Notes under the pieces: generated by a model
Database searches by the model: none
What the model was told of the DNA's origin: nothing
The model's input: only the letters and a program-made list of their open reading frames with translations
From: Anaerolineae bacterium
Lineage (GTDB): Bacteria > Chloroflexota > Anaerolineae > Anaerolineales > Villigracilaceae
Length of the DNA stretch: 64,000 nucleotides
NCBI GenBank assembly: GCA_021324435.1
Contig: JAJPIZ010000017.1
Span: forward strand, 33,924 to 97,923
Reading direction: 5' to 3'
Made by a program: the position numbers and the translations under genes
Part shown: positions 1-9,420 of the stretch, in pieces
How positions within the stretch are numbered: the first letter of the stretch is position 1
Layout: the number at the start of each line of letters is the position of its first letter

Positions 1-1
1 C

Positions 2-454
2 TACGGCGCGATGTTCGACTTTCTCCGTGCCCGCGGCTGGGACTTTGAATATTACGGCGTTGATTTGATCGAAAAGATGGTGAGTGCCGGGCGCGAGAAG
101 TACAAGAATTTCCCCAATGCCCATTTCACCACGAATGAAAAGGAATTGCCTATCGCGGATTATCTGGTCGCGGCAGGCATCTTCAATATCAAACTTGATT
201 CACCGTATTCTGACTGGCAGAATTTTGTTTGTGAGACGTTGCCGCGCATGAATGCGCTGTGCTCGAAAGGTTTTTCCTTCAACATGCTCACGAAATATTC
301 CGATGCAGATCGCATGGCGCAACGCCCTGATTTGTTCTACGGCGACCCGCTGTTTTTCTTCGATTTCTGCAAGCGGAATTTTTCGCGCAACGTGGCTTTG
401 CTCCACGATTACGGCTTGTATGATTTTACGATCCTTGTCCGCAAGGATGTGTGA
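2..454 (+). CDS. SAM-dependent methyltransferase, C-terminal part (5' truncated)
   Basis: The reading frame is open at the window edge, so the true start lies upstream. The first visible residues (YGAMFDFL) look like the end of the glycine-rich SAM-binding motif I, and GVDLIEKMV fits the strand that carries the acidic ribose-binding residue. About 150 residues are visible. It is probably a small-molecule or sugar methyltransferase, because it precedes a run of nucleotide-sugar genes on the same strand. The substrate cannot be read from the sequence. Confidence 0.7.
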   Translation, partial: YGAMFDFLRARGWDFEYYGVDLIEKMVSAGREKYKNFPNAHFTTNEKELPIADYLVAAGIFNIKLDSPYSDWQNFVCETLPRMNALCSKGFSFNMLTKYSDADRMAQRPDLFYGDPLFFFDFCKRNFSRNVALLHDYGLYDFTILVRKDV

Positions 455-455
455 C

Positions 456-496
456 CCCTCACCCTTTGAGAAAGGGGCGCGAAGGGCGGGTGAGGG
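456..496. repeat. GC-rich palindromic repeat (family C)
   Basis: Perfect 9-bp terminal inverted repeat CCCTCACCC (456-464) / GGGTGAGGG (488-496) with a second, weaker internal pairing. Related palindromes lie near 12.2, 31.1, 34.65, 35.8 and 56.55 kb. It directly abuts the next start codon, and its GAGGG may serve as that gene's ribosome binding site. Confidence 0.75.
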
Positions 497-499
497 ATA

Positions 500-1438
500 A
501 TGCAGATCGTTCAGGCTCCGCGTGCTTCGGCCATTTTATACAGCCTTCTTATTCAGCGCACAGATTCGCGTCCGTGGCTTTTGCCGGCCAATATTTGTCC
601 GATCGTTCCCATCACATTTTTGAAAGCCCGCGTCCCGTTTGAGTTTGTGGATATTTCGGCCGCGACCCTCCATATGGATCTGGAGCAGGCAGAGGGGCGG
701 ATCAAGACGCGCAAGTTCGGCGGATTGCTGTACGCGCACACCTATGGTGAGCCATCCACGCCGCGCGACTTCTTTGCGCTGCTCAAAAATCTTGACCCCG
801 AACTTGTCATTGTAGATGATCGCTGTCTCTGCGTCCCTGATTTTGAGCCAGTCTCTTCGGCTGATATTATTTTATATAGCACGGGCTATGCCAAAATTGT
901 GGAGCTCAATTTTGGCGGCTACGCTTTCATCAATGACAATTTTGATTATCAACCCGCGCATCTGCCTTTTAGACCAAATGATTACCGCGAGCTAGAAAAG
1001 CGATACAAAGAATCTATTGAAAGCCGTTCTGTTTTTTCTTATCACGATAACAACTGGCTGGAAACAGATGCACCCTTGCCCGCATGGTATGATTATCGCC
1101 AGCAAATTGAAAGCGGACAAAAATCTTCGCTTGAACATCGCGCAGTGCTAAATCAAATTTATGCTTCTTGTTTGCCGAAAGAAATACAGCTGTCTGAGCC
1201 GTATCAAACCTGGCGATTCAATATTCGAGTCAAAGACAAGATGCGGATTTTGAACGCGATCTTCAAAGCGGGTTTGTTTGCAAGTTCGCATTACGCGTCT
1301 CTGGCTGGCATCATGGCTGGCAGCATGGCTCGGCAGGCTGAGTTACTTGCCGACGAAGTCATCAACTTATTCAACGACCATCATTTCGATGAAAACAAAG
1401 CGCAACACATCTGTGAAGTCATTTTGGAGAATGTATGA
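500..1438 (+). CDS. Short, divergent DegT/DnrJ/EryC1-type PLP aminotransferase homologue
   Basis: 312 residues, clearly shorter than the usual 370-390 of the DegT family. By eye it aligns with the next gene: the acid that contacts the PLP ring is kept (IVDDR where the neighbour has IEDNA), and GYAK followed by NFGGYAFIND matches the neighbour's [15 protein letters not shown] region, so the Schiff-base lysine seems present. The rest of the core is poorly conserved. It overlaps the next gene by 4 bases (ATGA), which implies translational coupling. It may be a sugar aminotransferase paralogue or a partner of its neighbour. Confidence 0.6.
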   Translation: MQIVQAPRASAILYSLLIQRTDSRPWLLPANICPIVPITFLKARVPFEFVDISAATLHMDLEQAEGRIKTRKFGGLLYAHTYGEPSTPRDFFALLKNLDPELVIVDDRCLCVPDFEPVSSADIILYSTGYAKIVELNFGGYAFINDNFDYQPAHLPFRPNDYRELEKRYKESIESRSVFSYHDNNWLETDAPLPAWYDYRQQIESGQKSSLEHRAVLNQIYASCLPKEIQLSEPYQTWRFNIRVKDKMRILNAIFKAGLFASSHYASLAGIMAGSMARQAELLADEVINLFNDHHFDENKAQHICEVILENV

Positions 1439-2571
1439 TCAAGGTTGATTTCAATCGCCCGATCACGGTGGGCAATGAATTTGAATACATGCGGCAGGCG
1501 GTTGAGAACGCGCACATCTCGGGTGACGGGCCATTCACGAAAAAATGCCACGCGTTCCTCGAGCGTGAACTCGGCGTGCCAAAGGCTTTGCTTACGACTT
1601 CGTGCACGCACGCGCTGGAAATGTCCGCATTGTTACTGGATATCCAGCCCGGCGATGAAGTTATCATCCCAGACTTTACCTTCGTCTCAACGGTCAATGC
1701 GTTTGTGTTGAGGGGCGCCAAGCCGGTCTTTCTGGACGTCAGGCCGGACACCCTTAATCTCGATGAATCCAAACTGGAAGCGGCCATCACGCCGCGCACG
1801 AAGGCTGTCGTCCCCGTGCATTACGCGGGCGTCGGCTGTGAAATGGATAAGATTCTCGCGGTTGCTTATCAACATAATATCGCAGTTATCGAAGATAATG
1901 CTCACGGACTCTTCGGCAAATATAGAGGCAAATATCTTGGCACGTTTGGCTCACTGGCTTCCCAATCCTTTCATGAGACCAAGAACTTTTCCTGTGGGGA
2001 AGGCGGTGCGTTGCTGATCAACGACCCGGCTTTGGCAGAGCGCGCTGAAATCATCCGCGAAAAAGGGACCAATCGTTCGCGCTTCTTTCGCGGTCAGGTG
2101 GATAAATATACGTGGGTGGACATTGGCTCATCCTACTTGCCGTCCGATATTCTGGCCGCGTTTTTATATGCCCAGTTCGAACAACGCGAGAAAATCCAAA
2201 CCCATCGCAAGCAGGTTTGGGAAATGTACGCGGTGGGCCTCAAAGACTGGGCCGCCGCGCATGATGTCCGATTGCCATACGTGCCTGAAGATTGTGAACA
2301 GGCGTATCACATGTTTTATATGTTACTGCCCGATCTTGAATTGCGGCAGAAACTCATTATGTATTTGCGCGAGCGCGGCATTTACAGCGTTTTTCATTAC
2401 CTGCCTTTGCATCTCTCCGACATGGGACGCGGCTTCGGCGGACGGGAGGGCGATTGCCCCGTCACAGAACGCATCAGCGACCAGTTAATCCGCCTGCCGT
2501 TTCATAATGCGTTGACCAGCAACGATCAGGAAATGGTCATCGAGGCAATTCGGGAATTCAGGTTCTCATGA
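1435..2571 (+). CDS. wecE: dTDP-4-amino-4,6-dideoxygalactose transaminase (WecE/RffA type)
   Basis: Full-length DegT-family aminotransferase of 378 residues. The family marks are present: [10 protein letters not shown] near the N-terminus, the PLP-contact stretch IEDNAHG, and the Schiff-base lysine in [12 protein letters not shown]. The overall pattern ([29 protein letters not shown]) is that of WecE/RffA, which transfers an amino group from glutamate to C4 of dTDP-4-keto-6-deoxyglucose. The next two genes, rmlB and rmlA, make exactly that substrate. Overlaps both neighbours by 4 bases. Confidence 0.88.
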   Translation: MIKVDFNRPITVGNEFEYMRQAVENAHISGDGPFTKKCHAFLERELGVPKALLTTSCTHALEMSALLLDIQPGDEVIIPDFTFVSTVNAFVLRGAKPVFLDVRPDTLNLDESKLEAAITPRTKAVVPVHYAGVGCEMDKILAVAYQHNIAVIEDNAHGLFGKYRGKYLGTFGSLASQSFHETKNFSCGEGGALLINDPALAERAEIIREKGTNRSRFFRGQVDKYTWVDIGSSYLPSDILAAFLYAQFEQREKIQTHRKQVWEMYAVGLKDWAAAHDVRLPYVPEDCEQAYHMFYMLLPDLELRQKLIMYLRERGIYSVFHYLPLHLSDMGRGFGGREGDCPVTERISDQLIRLPFHNALTSNDQEMVIEAIREFRFS

Positions 2572-3629
2572 AAAATGTTCTTGTCACCGGCGGCGCGGGA
2601 TTTATCGGCTCGAACTTTGTGCGCTATTTGCTCAAGGTGGAGCCGAATGTGCACATCTTCAATCTCGACGCACTGACCTACGCGGGCAGTCTCGAAAACC
2701 TGAAAAATTTGCCCGATGAAACACGGCACACGTTCATTCAAGGTGATATTTGCAATGAACAGCTGATTGGCAAATTATTTCACGAGCATCAAATTGACAC
2801 AGTCGTGCACTTTGCGGCGGAGTCGCATGTGGATCGCTCCATCCTCGGACCGGCGCCCTTCGTGCAGACCAATGTCATCGGGACGTTCACGCTCCTCGAA
2901 ACGGCGCGGCAGGCTTGGGGTCCGGATGGAAGCGGAAAGAGATTCCATCATGTTTCAACAGATGAAGTGTTCGGGTCGTTGAGTCCGGATGATCCGGCAT
3001 TCACTGAATCTACATCCTATGAGCCGCGCTCGCCGTACTCCGCGTCGAAGGCCGCGTCGGATCATTTGGCGCGGGCCTATTTCCACACCTATGGTCTGCC
3101 AGTGACTATCACGAATTGTTCAAATAACTATGGCCCGTATCAATTCCCAGAGAAGTTGATTCCGTTAATGATCCTGAATGCTCTGCAGAGAAAACCTTTG
3201 CCAGTCTATGGGGATGGCAAACAAATCCGCGATTGGTTGTTTGTGGAAGATCACTGCGAAGCGATTTATCTTGTTTTGAAAAATGGAAGACTCGGCGAGA
3301 CCTACAACATCGGCGGTGGCAATCAGCCTTACAACATTGATCTTGTAAAAGAGATTTGTTCGATTCTCGATGAATTGAAACCCGCCGCAAAATCTTATAC
3401 AGAATTGATCACATATGTTGTGGATCGCCCCGGCCATGATCGCCGCTACGCGATGGACATCACAAAGATTCGTAATGAACTTGGCTGGATGCCGAAACAT
3501 GATATTGAAAGCGGCTTGCGCGAAACGGTGAAATGGTATCTCGATCATGTGAATTGGGTCTCAGCCATCTCGAAACAAGCCGGGTATAACGATTGGCTTG
3601 AGAAGAATTATGCGCGGAGGGAAAAGTGA
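2568..3629 (+). CDS. rmlB: dTDP-glucose 4,6-dehydratase
   Basis: 353-residue extended short-chain dehydrogenase. The NAD-binding motif [10 protein letters not shown] is at the N-terminus, the Thr-Asp-Glu catalytic triplet lies in [11 protein letters not shown], and the YxxxK pair in [20 protein letters not shown] and [17 protein letters not shown] are RmlB hallmarks. It converts dTDP-glucose to dTDP-4-keto-6-deoxyglucose. It is coupled by 4-base overlaps to wecE and rmlA. No rmlC or rmlD is seen, so the pathway here points to an amino-deoxy sugar rather than rhamnose. Confidence 0.93.
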   Translation: MKNVLVTGGAGFIGSNFVRYLLKVEPNVHIFNLDALTYAGSLENLKNLPDETRHTFIQGDICNEQLIGKLFHEHQIDTVVHFAAESHVDRSILGPAPFVQTNVIGTFTLLETARQAWGPDGSGKRFHHVSTDEVFGSLSPDDPAFTESTSYEPRSPYSASKAASDHLARAYFHTYGLPVTITNCSNNYGPYQFPEKLIPLMILNALQRKPLPVYGDGKQIRDWLFVEDHCEAIYLVLKNGRLGETYNIGGGNQPYNIDLVKEICSILDELKPAAKSYTELITYVVDRPGHDRRYAMDITKIRNELGWMPKHDIESGLRETVKWYLDHVNWVSAISKQAGYNDWLEKNYARREK

Positions 3630-4498
3630 AAGGCATCATCCTCGCGGGCGGACGCGGTACGCGCCTCTATCCATTGACCCTGGGCGTGAGCAAACAAATT
3701 CTTCCGGTCTACAACAAGCCGATGATCTATTATCCGCTCTCGATGTTGATGCTGGCGGGCATTCGCGAGATTCTCGTCATCAGTTCTCCGGAAGATTTGC
3801 CTCCGTTTCAGCGTTTGCTCGGCGATGGAAAGAAGTGGGGTCTTTCGTTTTCGTATGCAGAACAGGCCGAGCCGCGCGGTCTGGCCGAAGCTTTTATCAT
3901 TGGAAAAAGTTTCGTTGATACGGATTCGGTCAGTTTGATTCTTGGCGATAATATTTTCTTCGGCACAGGTCTGTGGGATCGTTTGCGTGAAGCCGCGTCG
4001 CTGCAGAGCGGTGCGCGCATTTTTGCGTACCCGGTGCGTGAGCCGCAACATTACGGCGTGATCGAATTTGATTCAGATGGCAAGGCGCTCAGCCTCGAAG
4101 AGAAGCCTGCCAAGCCGCGCTCGCATTTTGCCGTACCCGGATTGTATTTTTACGATAACCAGGTCATGGACTTTGCCGCGCATCTCAAGCCCTCACCGCG
4201 CGGCGAAATCGAAATCACCGACATCAACCGCCTCTATCTGGACCGTGGACTCTTGCACGTGACTCAATTGGGGCGCGGCATCGCCTGGCTTGACGCCGGC
4301 ACACACGAGACTCTCCTGCAGGCCGCGAACTTTGTCCAAACCGTGGAAGAACGGCAGGGATTGATGATCGGTTGTCCGGAGGAAGTGGCTTACCGCGTAG
4401 GATTTATCAACCGCGAGCAATTAATTGAACTGGCTTTGCCTTTGAAGCAAAACAGTTACGGGGACTATTTGCTGAAATTGGCCGACGAACCGCTCTGA
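3626..4498 (+). CDS. rmlA: Glucose-1-phosphate thymidylyltransferase
   Basis: 290 residues, normal for short-form RmlA. It starts with GTG inside the rmlB stop region (GTGA overlap). The nucleotide-binding signature [11 protein letters not shown] is at residues 7-17, followed by [16 protein letters not shown], and the metal-site region ILGDNIFFG. It forms dTDP-glucose from dTTP and glucose-1-phosphate, the first step before RmlB and WecE. The C-terminal tail ending in YGDYLLKL is as expected for the family. Confidence 0.93.
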   Translation: MKGIILAGGRGTRLYPLTLGVSKQILPVYNKPMIYYPLSMLMLAGIREILVISSPEDLPPFQRLLGDGKKWGLSFSYAEQAEPRGLAEAFIIGKSFVDTDSVSLILGDNIFFGTGLWDRLREAASLQSGARIFAYPVREPQHYGVIEFDSDGKALSLEEKPAKPRSHFAVPGLYFYDNQVMDFAAHLKPSPRGEIEITDINRLYLDRGLLHVTQLGRGIAWLDAGTHETLLQAANFVQTVEERQGLMIGCPEEVAYRVGFINREQLIELALPLKQNSYGDYLLKLADEPL

Positions 4499-4517
4499 TT
4501 CGCCTCGTTTGCCTGCA

Positions 4518-4526
4518 TGGTACAAT
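4518..4526 (+). promoter_or_regulatory. Possible extended -10 promoter
   Basis: TGgTACAAT lies in the short gap after rmlA and just upstream of the preferred GTG start of the GT2 gene. No good -35 is visible. It would allow separate expression of the downstream glycosyltransferase genes. Confidence 0.4.
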
Positions 4527-4546
4527 TTCAGCGCGAAGAGGAAATT

Positions 4547-5500
4547 GTGCCGCGCAAATCCAAACTTTCAATTGATCTTGTCATCCCGGTTTTCAATGAG
4601 GCTGGCGTCGTCGAGCAGATGCACCAGCGCATCTGTAATGCGATTGACGCTCTGCCATATGAGTTTCATTTTCTTTACGTGAATGATGGCTCCAGTGACG
4701 GGACGTCCGATTCGCTGGCCGCGCTCGCCAAAAGAGATCGCCGCGTGCAAGTCATCGAACTCAGCCGCAACTTTGGTCATCAGGCCGCGCTCACGGCAGG
4801 CTTGGACGCTTCGCACAGTGACGTGGTCATCACCATGGACAGCGATGGACAGCATCCGCCGGAGATGATCGGGCAAATGCTTGATCTGGTCAAACAAGGT
4901 TATGACATCGTCCAGACTCAACGGCTGGACGAGGCTCAGCCCTCTTCGTTCAAAAAGTGGACTTCTAGCGGATTCTACAAATTCATCAACACCATCAGCG
5001 GGACGCATATCATCCCCGGCGCGGCAGATTTCCGCGCGCTCACGCGCCAGGCTGTAGACGCGCTCAAGTCCATGCCGGAGTACCATCGTTTCCTGCGCGG
5101 CATGGTGGCGTGGATTGGCTTCCCGATGGTGATTCTGCCGTATCAACCCGGCGAACGCATCGGCGGAATATCGAAGTATTCAGTTGGCAAGATGATACGC
5201 CTTGCCATGGACGCTATCTTTTCCTTTTCATTAGTTCCTCTTTATATCGGACTAAGCATAGGCGGGTTGTTATTGTGTTTGGCTGTTTGGGAAATGATTT
5301 ATGTTCTTTTCTTCTGGGTCACTGGTCAATCATCAAAACTTGCGCCAGGGTGGAGTTCACTAATGTTTATCATTCTGATCGTCGGCGGAATGTTGATGGT
5401 CCTGCTGGGATTCATCGGCGTGTATGTCGGTTATATTTTTCAGGAAGTCAAGCGGCGGCCGGTTTATCTGGTCAAGCAGAAAGGGGAAGGGTCAAATTAA
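4547..5500 (+). CDS. Family 2 glycosyltransferase with C-terminal membrane segments (GtrB/ArnC/DPM1-like)
   Basis: About 317 residues from GTG 4547, which has GAGG 5 bases upstream; an in-frame ATG at 4517 overlaps a -10-like box and is less likely. The GT-A core shows VIPVFNEAG, VNDGSSDGT and the metal-binding TMDSDGQHPPE. Two hydrophobic helices near the C-terminus are followed by the usual KRRPVYLV tail. Members move a sugar from a nucleotide donor to a polyprenyl phosphate at the cytoplasmic membrane. The donor may be the amino-deoxyhexose made upstream, but that is inference. Confidence 0.85.
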   Translation: MPRKSKLSIDLVIPVFNEAGVVEQMHQRICNAIDALPYEFHFLYVNDGSSDGTSDSLAALAKRDRRVQVIELSRNFGHQAALTAGLDASHSDVVITMDSDGQHPPEMIGQMLDLVKQGYDIVQTQRLDEAQPSSFKKWTSSGFYKFINTISGTHIIPGAADFRALTRQAVDALKSMPEYHRFLRGMVAWIGFPMVILPYQPGERIGGISKYSVGKMIRLAMDAIFSFSLVPLYIGLSIGGLLLCLAVWEMIYVLFFWVTGQSSKLAPGWSSLMFIILIVGGMLMVLLGFIGVYVGYIFQEVKRRPVYLVKQKGEGSN

Positions 5501-5502
5501 AA

Positions 5503-7611
5503 ATGAAACGGTTTGATGTATGTGAGAAAGTTTTTCGTTTTCAAGCTTGGACTATCCCAGTTGCTCTTCTTGTCATGACATTCCTCGCATATGGACTCTT
5601 CGCGCTTCAACAAGGGTTTCATTGGGACGATTGGGGCTTCGCGTGGATGCCGGTTACGTATGGTTTGCCAGGACTGGTCAAATACTATTCGTATGATCGT
5701 CCATTTCTCGCATATTTCGTTTATTTGACAACCTCATTGCTCGGCCCGCACCCATTTGCATGGCAGATATTTGGGCTGCTTGCTCGCTGGGCTTCGGCTG
5801 TAACTCTTTGGTGGGTAATTCGCATAACTCTGCCAAATTGCCGGCGTCTTGCTTTCTGGACTTCGGCCTTTTTCTTACTTTACCCAGGCTTTCGCCAACA
5901 AACAATTGCCAATGCCTACGGACACTATTTGTGGATCGAAACCTGTTTCTTTATCTCGCTTGCATTGATGATGAAGGCGGTTGAGTCAAACCGATATCGC
6001 TGGCCTTTGATACTTGCCTCGTTCATTCTTACTTTGCCGAATCTTTTCCTGACTGAATATTTCGCGGGCTTCGAAATCGTGCGACCATTCTTGCTTTGGT
6101 TTGCGCTTAGAAAGGAAAATCTTAATACTCTTCAACATATCAAGCGATTTGCCTTATATTATCTTCCGTTTGTTTTTATCTTTGCCGCCTTTCTTTACTG
6201 GCGATTCTTTGTTGCCCGTTCACTTCGCTATGGCATTGACGTAATAAGCCCAACGGAAGTTGCCTCCATGACCACACTGAGCGAATTGATTGCAACCATT
6301 TTGGATCAATGGCTGACTGTAAGCATCAATGCCTGGTTGCAGATTTTCCAACTTCCTAGTCTCCAAGACTTTGGAATGAGGCTGATGCTTCTCCATTCGT
6401 TAATTTTGATCGCAGTGCTTGAAAGCTGGGTCTATTTTTCCAAGCAGTTGACGCATTCCGAAGAAATCAACTCGCATGTAAATTCACGTCTCTTGATTTT
6501 GCGGCTTTGGTTGATTGTTGGTTTTATTGCCGTCCTCGGCGCTCAGATTCCTTTTTTGCTCAGCCACTTGACAATCAAACTTCAATTTCCGTATGATCGC
6601 TTTACGCTTCCATTTGCGCTGGGCGTGTCTTTGCTTTTAGCTGGTGTTCTTGAATTCATCCCAAATCTGACGCGCCGTTCGTTGATTGCTGGCTTGCTTG
6701 CAGTTCTCGCAATTGGATTCCAGATCCAAACCAGTTTTTCGTTTCGCGCTGATTGGAATCTGGTCAGATATTACCTCTGGCAATTAAGCTGGCGTATGCC
6801 GGGGCTTCAACCGGGGACAGTTCTGCTTTCGAGCGATATGCCGTTCCAGTTTTCTAGTGATAACTCATTAACCGCCCCAATCAATTGGATGTACAATCCG
6901 GGCTCTCATTCCGGCCCCCTGCAATACTTGAATTGGGATCTTGATGTCCGCACCAAAACCGGTCAGCTTACTCTTGTTTCAGGGGAGCCAATCAGGAGTG
7001 ATTTCCGGGTTACAAACTTCGCCAGCACAACCGATCATATGATTGTGATCGCGTATCGGCCACCAGGATGCGTGCGTGTTTTGAATCCGCAATACGATGA
7101 GGACATATGGGTCGCGCCAAAATCAGTGACCGATGCGTCAAAGATTACAACACTGCCAATTTTGGATATTCCATATTTAACCGCGCAAGCCATGCCGTTG
7201 TCGAATATGGGACAAATTATTCCAGACCCGGCTCAACCAGCCCAGCCCATGGATTTTCTATATCCCGAACCATCGCATAGTTGGTGCTTTTATTTTGAAA
7301 AGGCAGATCTGGAGCGCCAACTTGGAGACTGGAGGGCGGTTGCTAAAATCGGGGATCAAGTCTTTGCCATTCCATATTACGCGGACGACTTATCTGAATA
7401 TTTGCTGTTTATCGAAGCTTATGCCCGACTCGGTCGCTGGAAGGACGCACACGATCTGACAAGTAAAATATCTGCTTCGATGCCTTTGCTTAATCCTGAA
7501 CTTTGCTCGCTCTGGAGACGGCTTCAAAAAGATTCGTCCATGGTTGCAGATCAAGCTGCAAGTGATCGAATTTTAAATGAATTATCTAATGCGCAATGTT
7601 TTGGCAAATGA
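5503..7611 (+). CDS. Large polytopic membrane protein, probable GT-C-type glycosyltransferase
   Basis: 702 residues from ATG 5503, two bases after the GT2 stop; the longer frame from 5110 only overlaps the GT2 gene. Roughly 10-12 hydrophobic segments fill residues 15-450. The first outer loop carries HWDDWGF, reminiscent of the acidic motif of GT-C enzymes that use polyprenyl-phosphate sugars. The last ~250 residues are soluble and end in a helical repeat-like stretch. Base composition is visibly more AT-rich than flanking genes. The GT2 neighbour could supply its lipid-linked sugar. No specific family is certain. Confidence 0.6.
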   Translation: MKRFDVCEKVFRFQAWTIPVALLVMTFLAYGLFALQQGFHWDDWGFAWMPVTYGLPGLVKYYSYDRPFLAYFVYLTTSLLGPHPFAWQIFGLLARWASAVTLWWVIRITLPNCRRLAFWTSAFFLLYPGFRQQTIANAYGHYLWIETCFFISLALMMKAVESNRYRWPLILASFILTLPNLFLTEYFAGFEIVRPFLLWFALRKENLNTLQHIKRFALYYLPFVFIFAAFLYWRFFVARSLRYGIDVISPTEVASMTTLSELIATILDQWLTVSINAWLQIFQLPSLQDFGMRLMLLHSLILIAVLESWVYFSKQLTHSEEINSHVNSRLLILRLWLIVGFIAVLGAQIPFLLSHLTIKLQFPYDRFTLPFALGVSLLLAGVLEFIPNLTRRSLIAGLLAVLAIGFQIQTSFSFRADWNLVRYYLWQLSWRMPGLQPGTVLLSSDMPFQFSSDNSLTAPINWMYNPGSHSGPLQYLNWDLDVRTKTGQLTLVSGEPIRSDFRVTNFASTTDHMIVIAYRPPGCVRVLNPQYDEDIWVAPKSVTDASKITTLPILDIPYLTAQAMPLSNMGQIIPDPAQPAQPMDFLYPEPSHSWCFYFEKADLERQLGDWRAVAKIGDQVFAIPYYADDLSEYLLFIEAYARLGRWKDAHDLTSKISASMPLLNPELCSLWRRLQKDSSMVADQAASDRILNELSNAQCFGK

Positions 7612-8231
7612 TTCATCAGTCATCTAATTTTGACTTTACATTTTTGCGTCATGGCGAATCTGTAGGCAATGCCGAAGAGCGTTACCAGGGCCGCGCCGAC
7701 TACCCGCTGACAGACGCGGGCCGCGCCCAGGCGCGAGCATTGGCGGAGCGCTGGCTGAAGGACGGGATGAAATTCGATTTGGCGGTGACCAGCCCACTGG
7801 TCCGCGCGAAAGAGACGGCGCAGATCATCGCAGATATTTTGAACGTTCCAATCGAGGAAGATCCAATTTGGATGGAACGTGACAACGGCGCGATGTCCGG
7901 CTTGACGCGGGAAGAAGTCATGAAACTGTTTCCGGAACCCGAATTCTACACGCCATACGATTCTTTCGGCGAAAGCGGCGAAGGTGATTGGGAGCTTTAC
8001 TTGCGCGCTGGGCGCGCTGTGCATGAATTGCTAAAACGACCGGCAGGCAGGTATCTTATCGTCACGCATGGCGGTCTGCTCAATAAAGTGATGTATGCGA
8101 TTCTTGGAATTCCTGTGCAGGCCAATTCAAACGGGCCGAGCTTTCGTTTCGACAACACCGGTTTCGCTATGTTCCGTTATGTGCCGTCCCGCCATCAATG
8201 GCGTTTCCTGCGACTCGAATCTCCCGCTTGA
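7608..8231 (+). CDS. Histidine phosphatase family protein (phosphoglycerate mutase-like)
   Basis: The phosphohistidine motif LRHGES is near the N-terminus, followed by NAEERYQGRADYPLTDAGRAQA, the second arginine region TSPLVRAKET, the acid in MERDNG, and the second catalytic histidine in VTHGGLLN. About 207 residues, typical of the branch containing PhoE and CobC. ATG 7608 overlaps the previous stop as ATGA and is preferred to ATG 7596. The substrate is unknown. Confidence 0.85.
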   Translation: MIHQSSNFDFTFLRHGESVGNAEERYQGRADYPLTDAGRAQARALAERWLKDGMKFDLAVTSPLVRAKETAQIIADILNVPIEEDPIWMERDNGAMSGLTREEVMKLFPEPEFYTPYDSFGESGEGDWELYLRAGRAVHELLKRPAGRYLIVTHGGLLNKVMYAILGIPVQANSNGPSFRFDNTGFAMFRYVPSRHQWRFLRLESPA

Positions 8232-8240
8232 GGACTCATC

Positions 8241-9296
8241 ATGGCAAATTTGAAAATTCTATCGTTCGGCGCGGGGGCGATTGGAACATATATCGGCGGT
8301 TCACTGGCTTTGGCCGGTGAACAACTTGTATTTGTAGAACAGTCTGCAGTGGCGGATGATCTGCGTCAGCGCGGCATGAGACTTGACCTGACGATAGACA
8401 GACGGAGAAACACGAAGCAAGCCTTCATTATTCACCCTTCATCGTTTGTGATTGCTCCCTCGCTTGAAGATGCGTTGCGTTACGGGCCTTTCGACGTCGC
8501 GCTCTTTGCTTTGAAATCGTATGATACTGCCGCGGCCGTCGAGGGCATGAAGCCGTTTGCAGAAAAACTTCCGCCGATTTTGTGTTTATCGAACGGCGTG
8601 GACAACGAACCGATTCTTGCCAACGCCCTCGGCGTGGAGAAAGTGATTCCCGGCACGGTGACCAGCGCGATCGGACGCCGCGGCGCGGGCGACATTGTGT
8701 TGGAACGCCTGCGCGGCATCGGTATTGCTACCTCGCATCCTCTCTCGGACCGATTGCTGGCCGCGGCCAATGCAGCTCTTCTAAACGCTCAGGCCTTTTC
8801 CAACGCGGCGGCGATGAAGTGGTCCAAAATGCTAACCAACCTCATTGCCAATCCAACTTCCGCCATTCTCGACATGACCGCCGCGGAAGTCTTTGCGAAT
8901 CCAAAACTTTATCAACTCGAGATCGAAATGTTGCGCGAATGCCTCGCCGTGATGGACGCGCAACATATTCCCGTAGTGGACCTGCCCGGGACGCCTGCGC
9001 GCGCACTTGCGTTTGCCACGCGCTTGCCATTGTGGCTTTCAAAGCCTTTACTCGCGCGCGCCGCGGGCGCAGGACGCGGCGGCAAAATGCCCTCCTTCCA
9101 CATTGACCTGCATTCGGGCCGCGGCAAATCAGAAGTGGAATTTTTGCATGGCGCGGTGGTGAGGGCAGGGGAGAAATTTGGCGTGCCGACGCCGGTTAAC
9201 AAGATGCTGACCGAGACGCTGATGAAGTTGACGCGCGGCGAAACTCCGCTCGAAGAGTTTGCGCATCAACCGGAGAAACTGCTGAAGCTTCTATGA
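8241..9296 (+). CDS. 2-dehydropantoate 2-reductase family protein (first of two)
   Basis: NADP-binding motif GAGAIGTYIGG at the N-terminus, SNGVDNE matching the conserved Asn-Gly region, and the C-terminal helical domain with KWSKMLTNLIANP. Such enzymes reduce ketopantoate for pantothenate and CoA synthesis, but many paralogues act on other 2-oxo acids. At 351 residues it is longer than the second copy at 41.9 kb (311). Part of the excess is an odd stretch around residues 50-72 (RRRNTKQ then FIIHPSSFV) that looks like inserted low-complexity DNA. Confidence 0.8.
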   Translation: MANLKILSFGAGAIGTYIGGSLALAGEQLVFVEQSAVADDLRQRGMRLDLTIDRRRNTKQAFIIHPSSFVIAPSLEDALRYGPFDVALFALKSYDTAAAVEGMKPFAEKLPPILCLSNGVDNEPILANALGVEKVIPGTVTSAIGRRGAGDIVLERLRGIGIATSHPLSDRLLAAANAALLNAQAFSNAAAMKWSKMLTNLIANPTSAILDMTAAEVFANPKLYQLEIEMLRECLAVMDAQHIPVVDLPGTPARALAFATRLPLWLSKPLLARAAGAGRGGKMPSFHIDLHSGRGKSEVEFLHGAVVRAGEKFGVPTPVNKMLTETLMKLTRGETPLEEFAHQPEKLLKLL

Positions 9297-9384
9297 TGTC
9301 GTTGCCAGCGCCGCTTTTTGGCGCGAAACAATCTCCGCGCGAATGGGGGATTGTTTTGCGGAACAACACCGCCCGCAACGACAT
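9296..9384. repeat. REP-like palindromic repeat (family A)
   Basis: Perfect 10-bp outer arms ATGTCGTTGC (9296-9305) and GCAACGACAT (9375-9384) enclose a second nested inverted repeat (AACAATC / GATTGTT). Same architecture as the elements near 39.7, 42.8 and 54.3 kb: outer GTCATTGC-like arms, inner CAATCTCC arms. Confidence 0.8.
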
Positions 9385-9393
9385 AATCATCGG

Positions 9394-9402
9394 TGATACA
9401 AT
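9394..9402 (+). promoter_or_regulatory. Possible extended -10 promoter
   Basis: TGaTACAAT lies 18 bases before the start of the nucleoside-kinase-like gene, just beyond the palindromic repeat. A -35 box is not obvious. Confidence 0.4.
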
Positions 9403-9420
9403 ACGCCTCCTTGTAAGCCT

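Noticed and set aside
5110..5502. N-terminal extension of the GT-C-like membrane protein
   Set aside because: It overlaps the GT2 gene in a different frame and has no membrane or domain pattern; ATG 5503 is the natural start.
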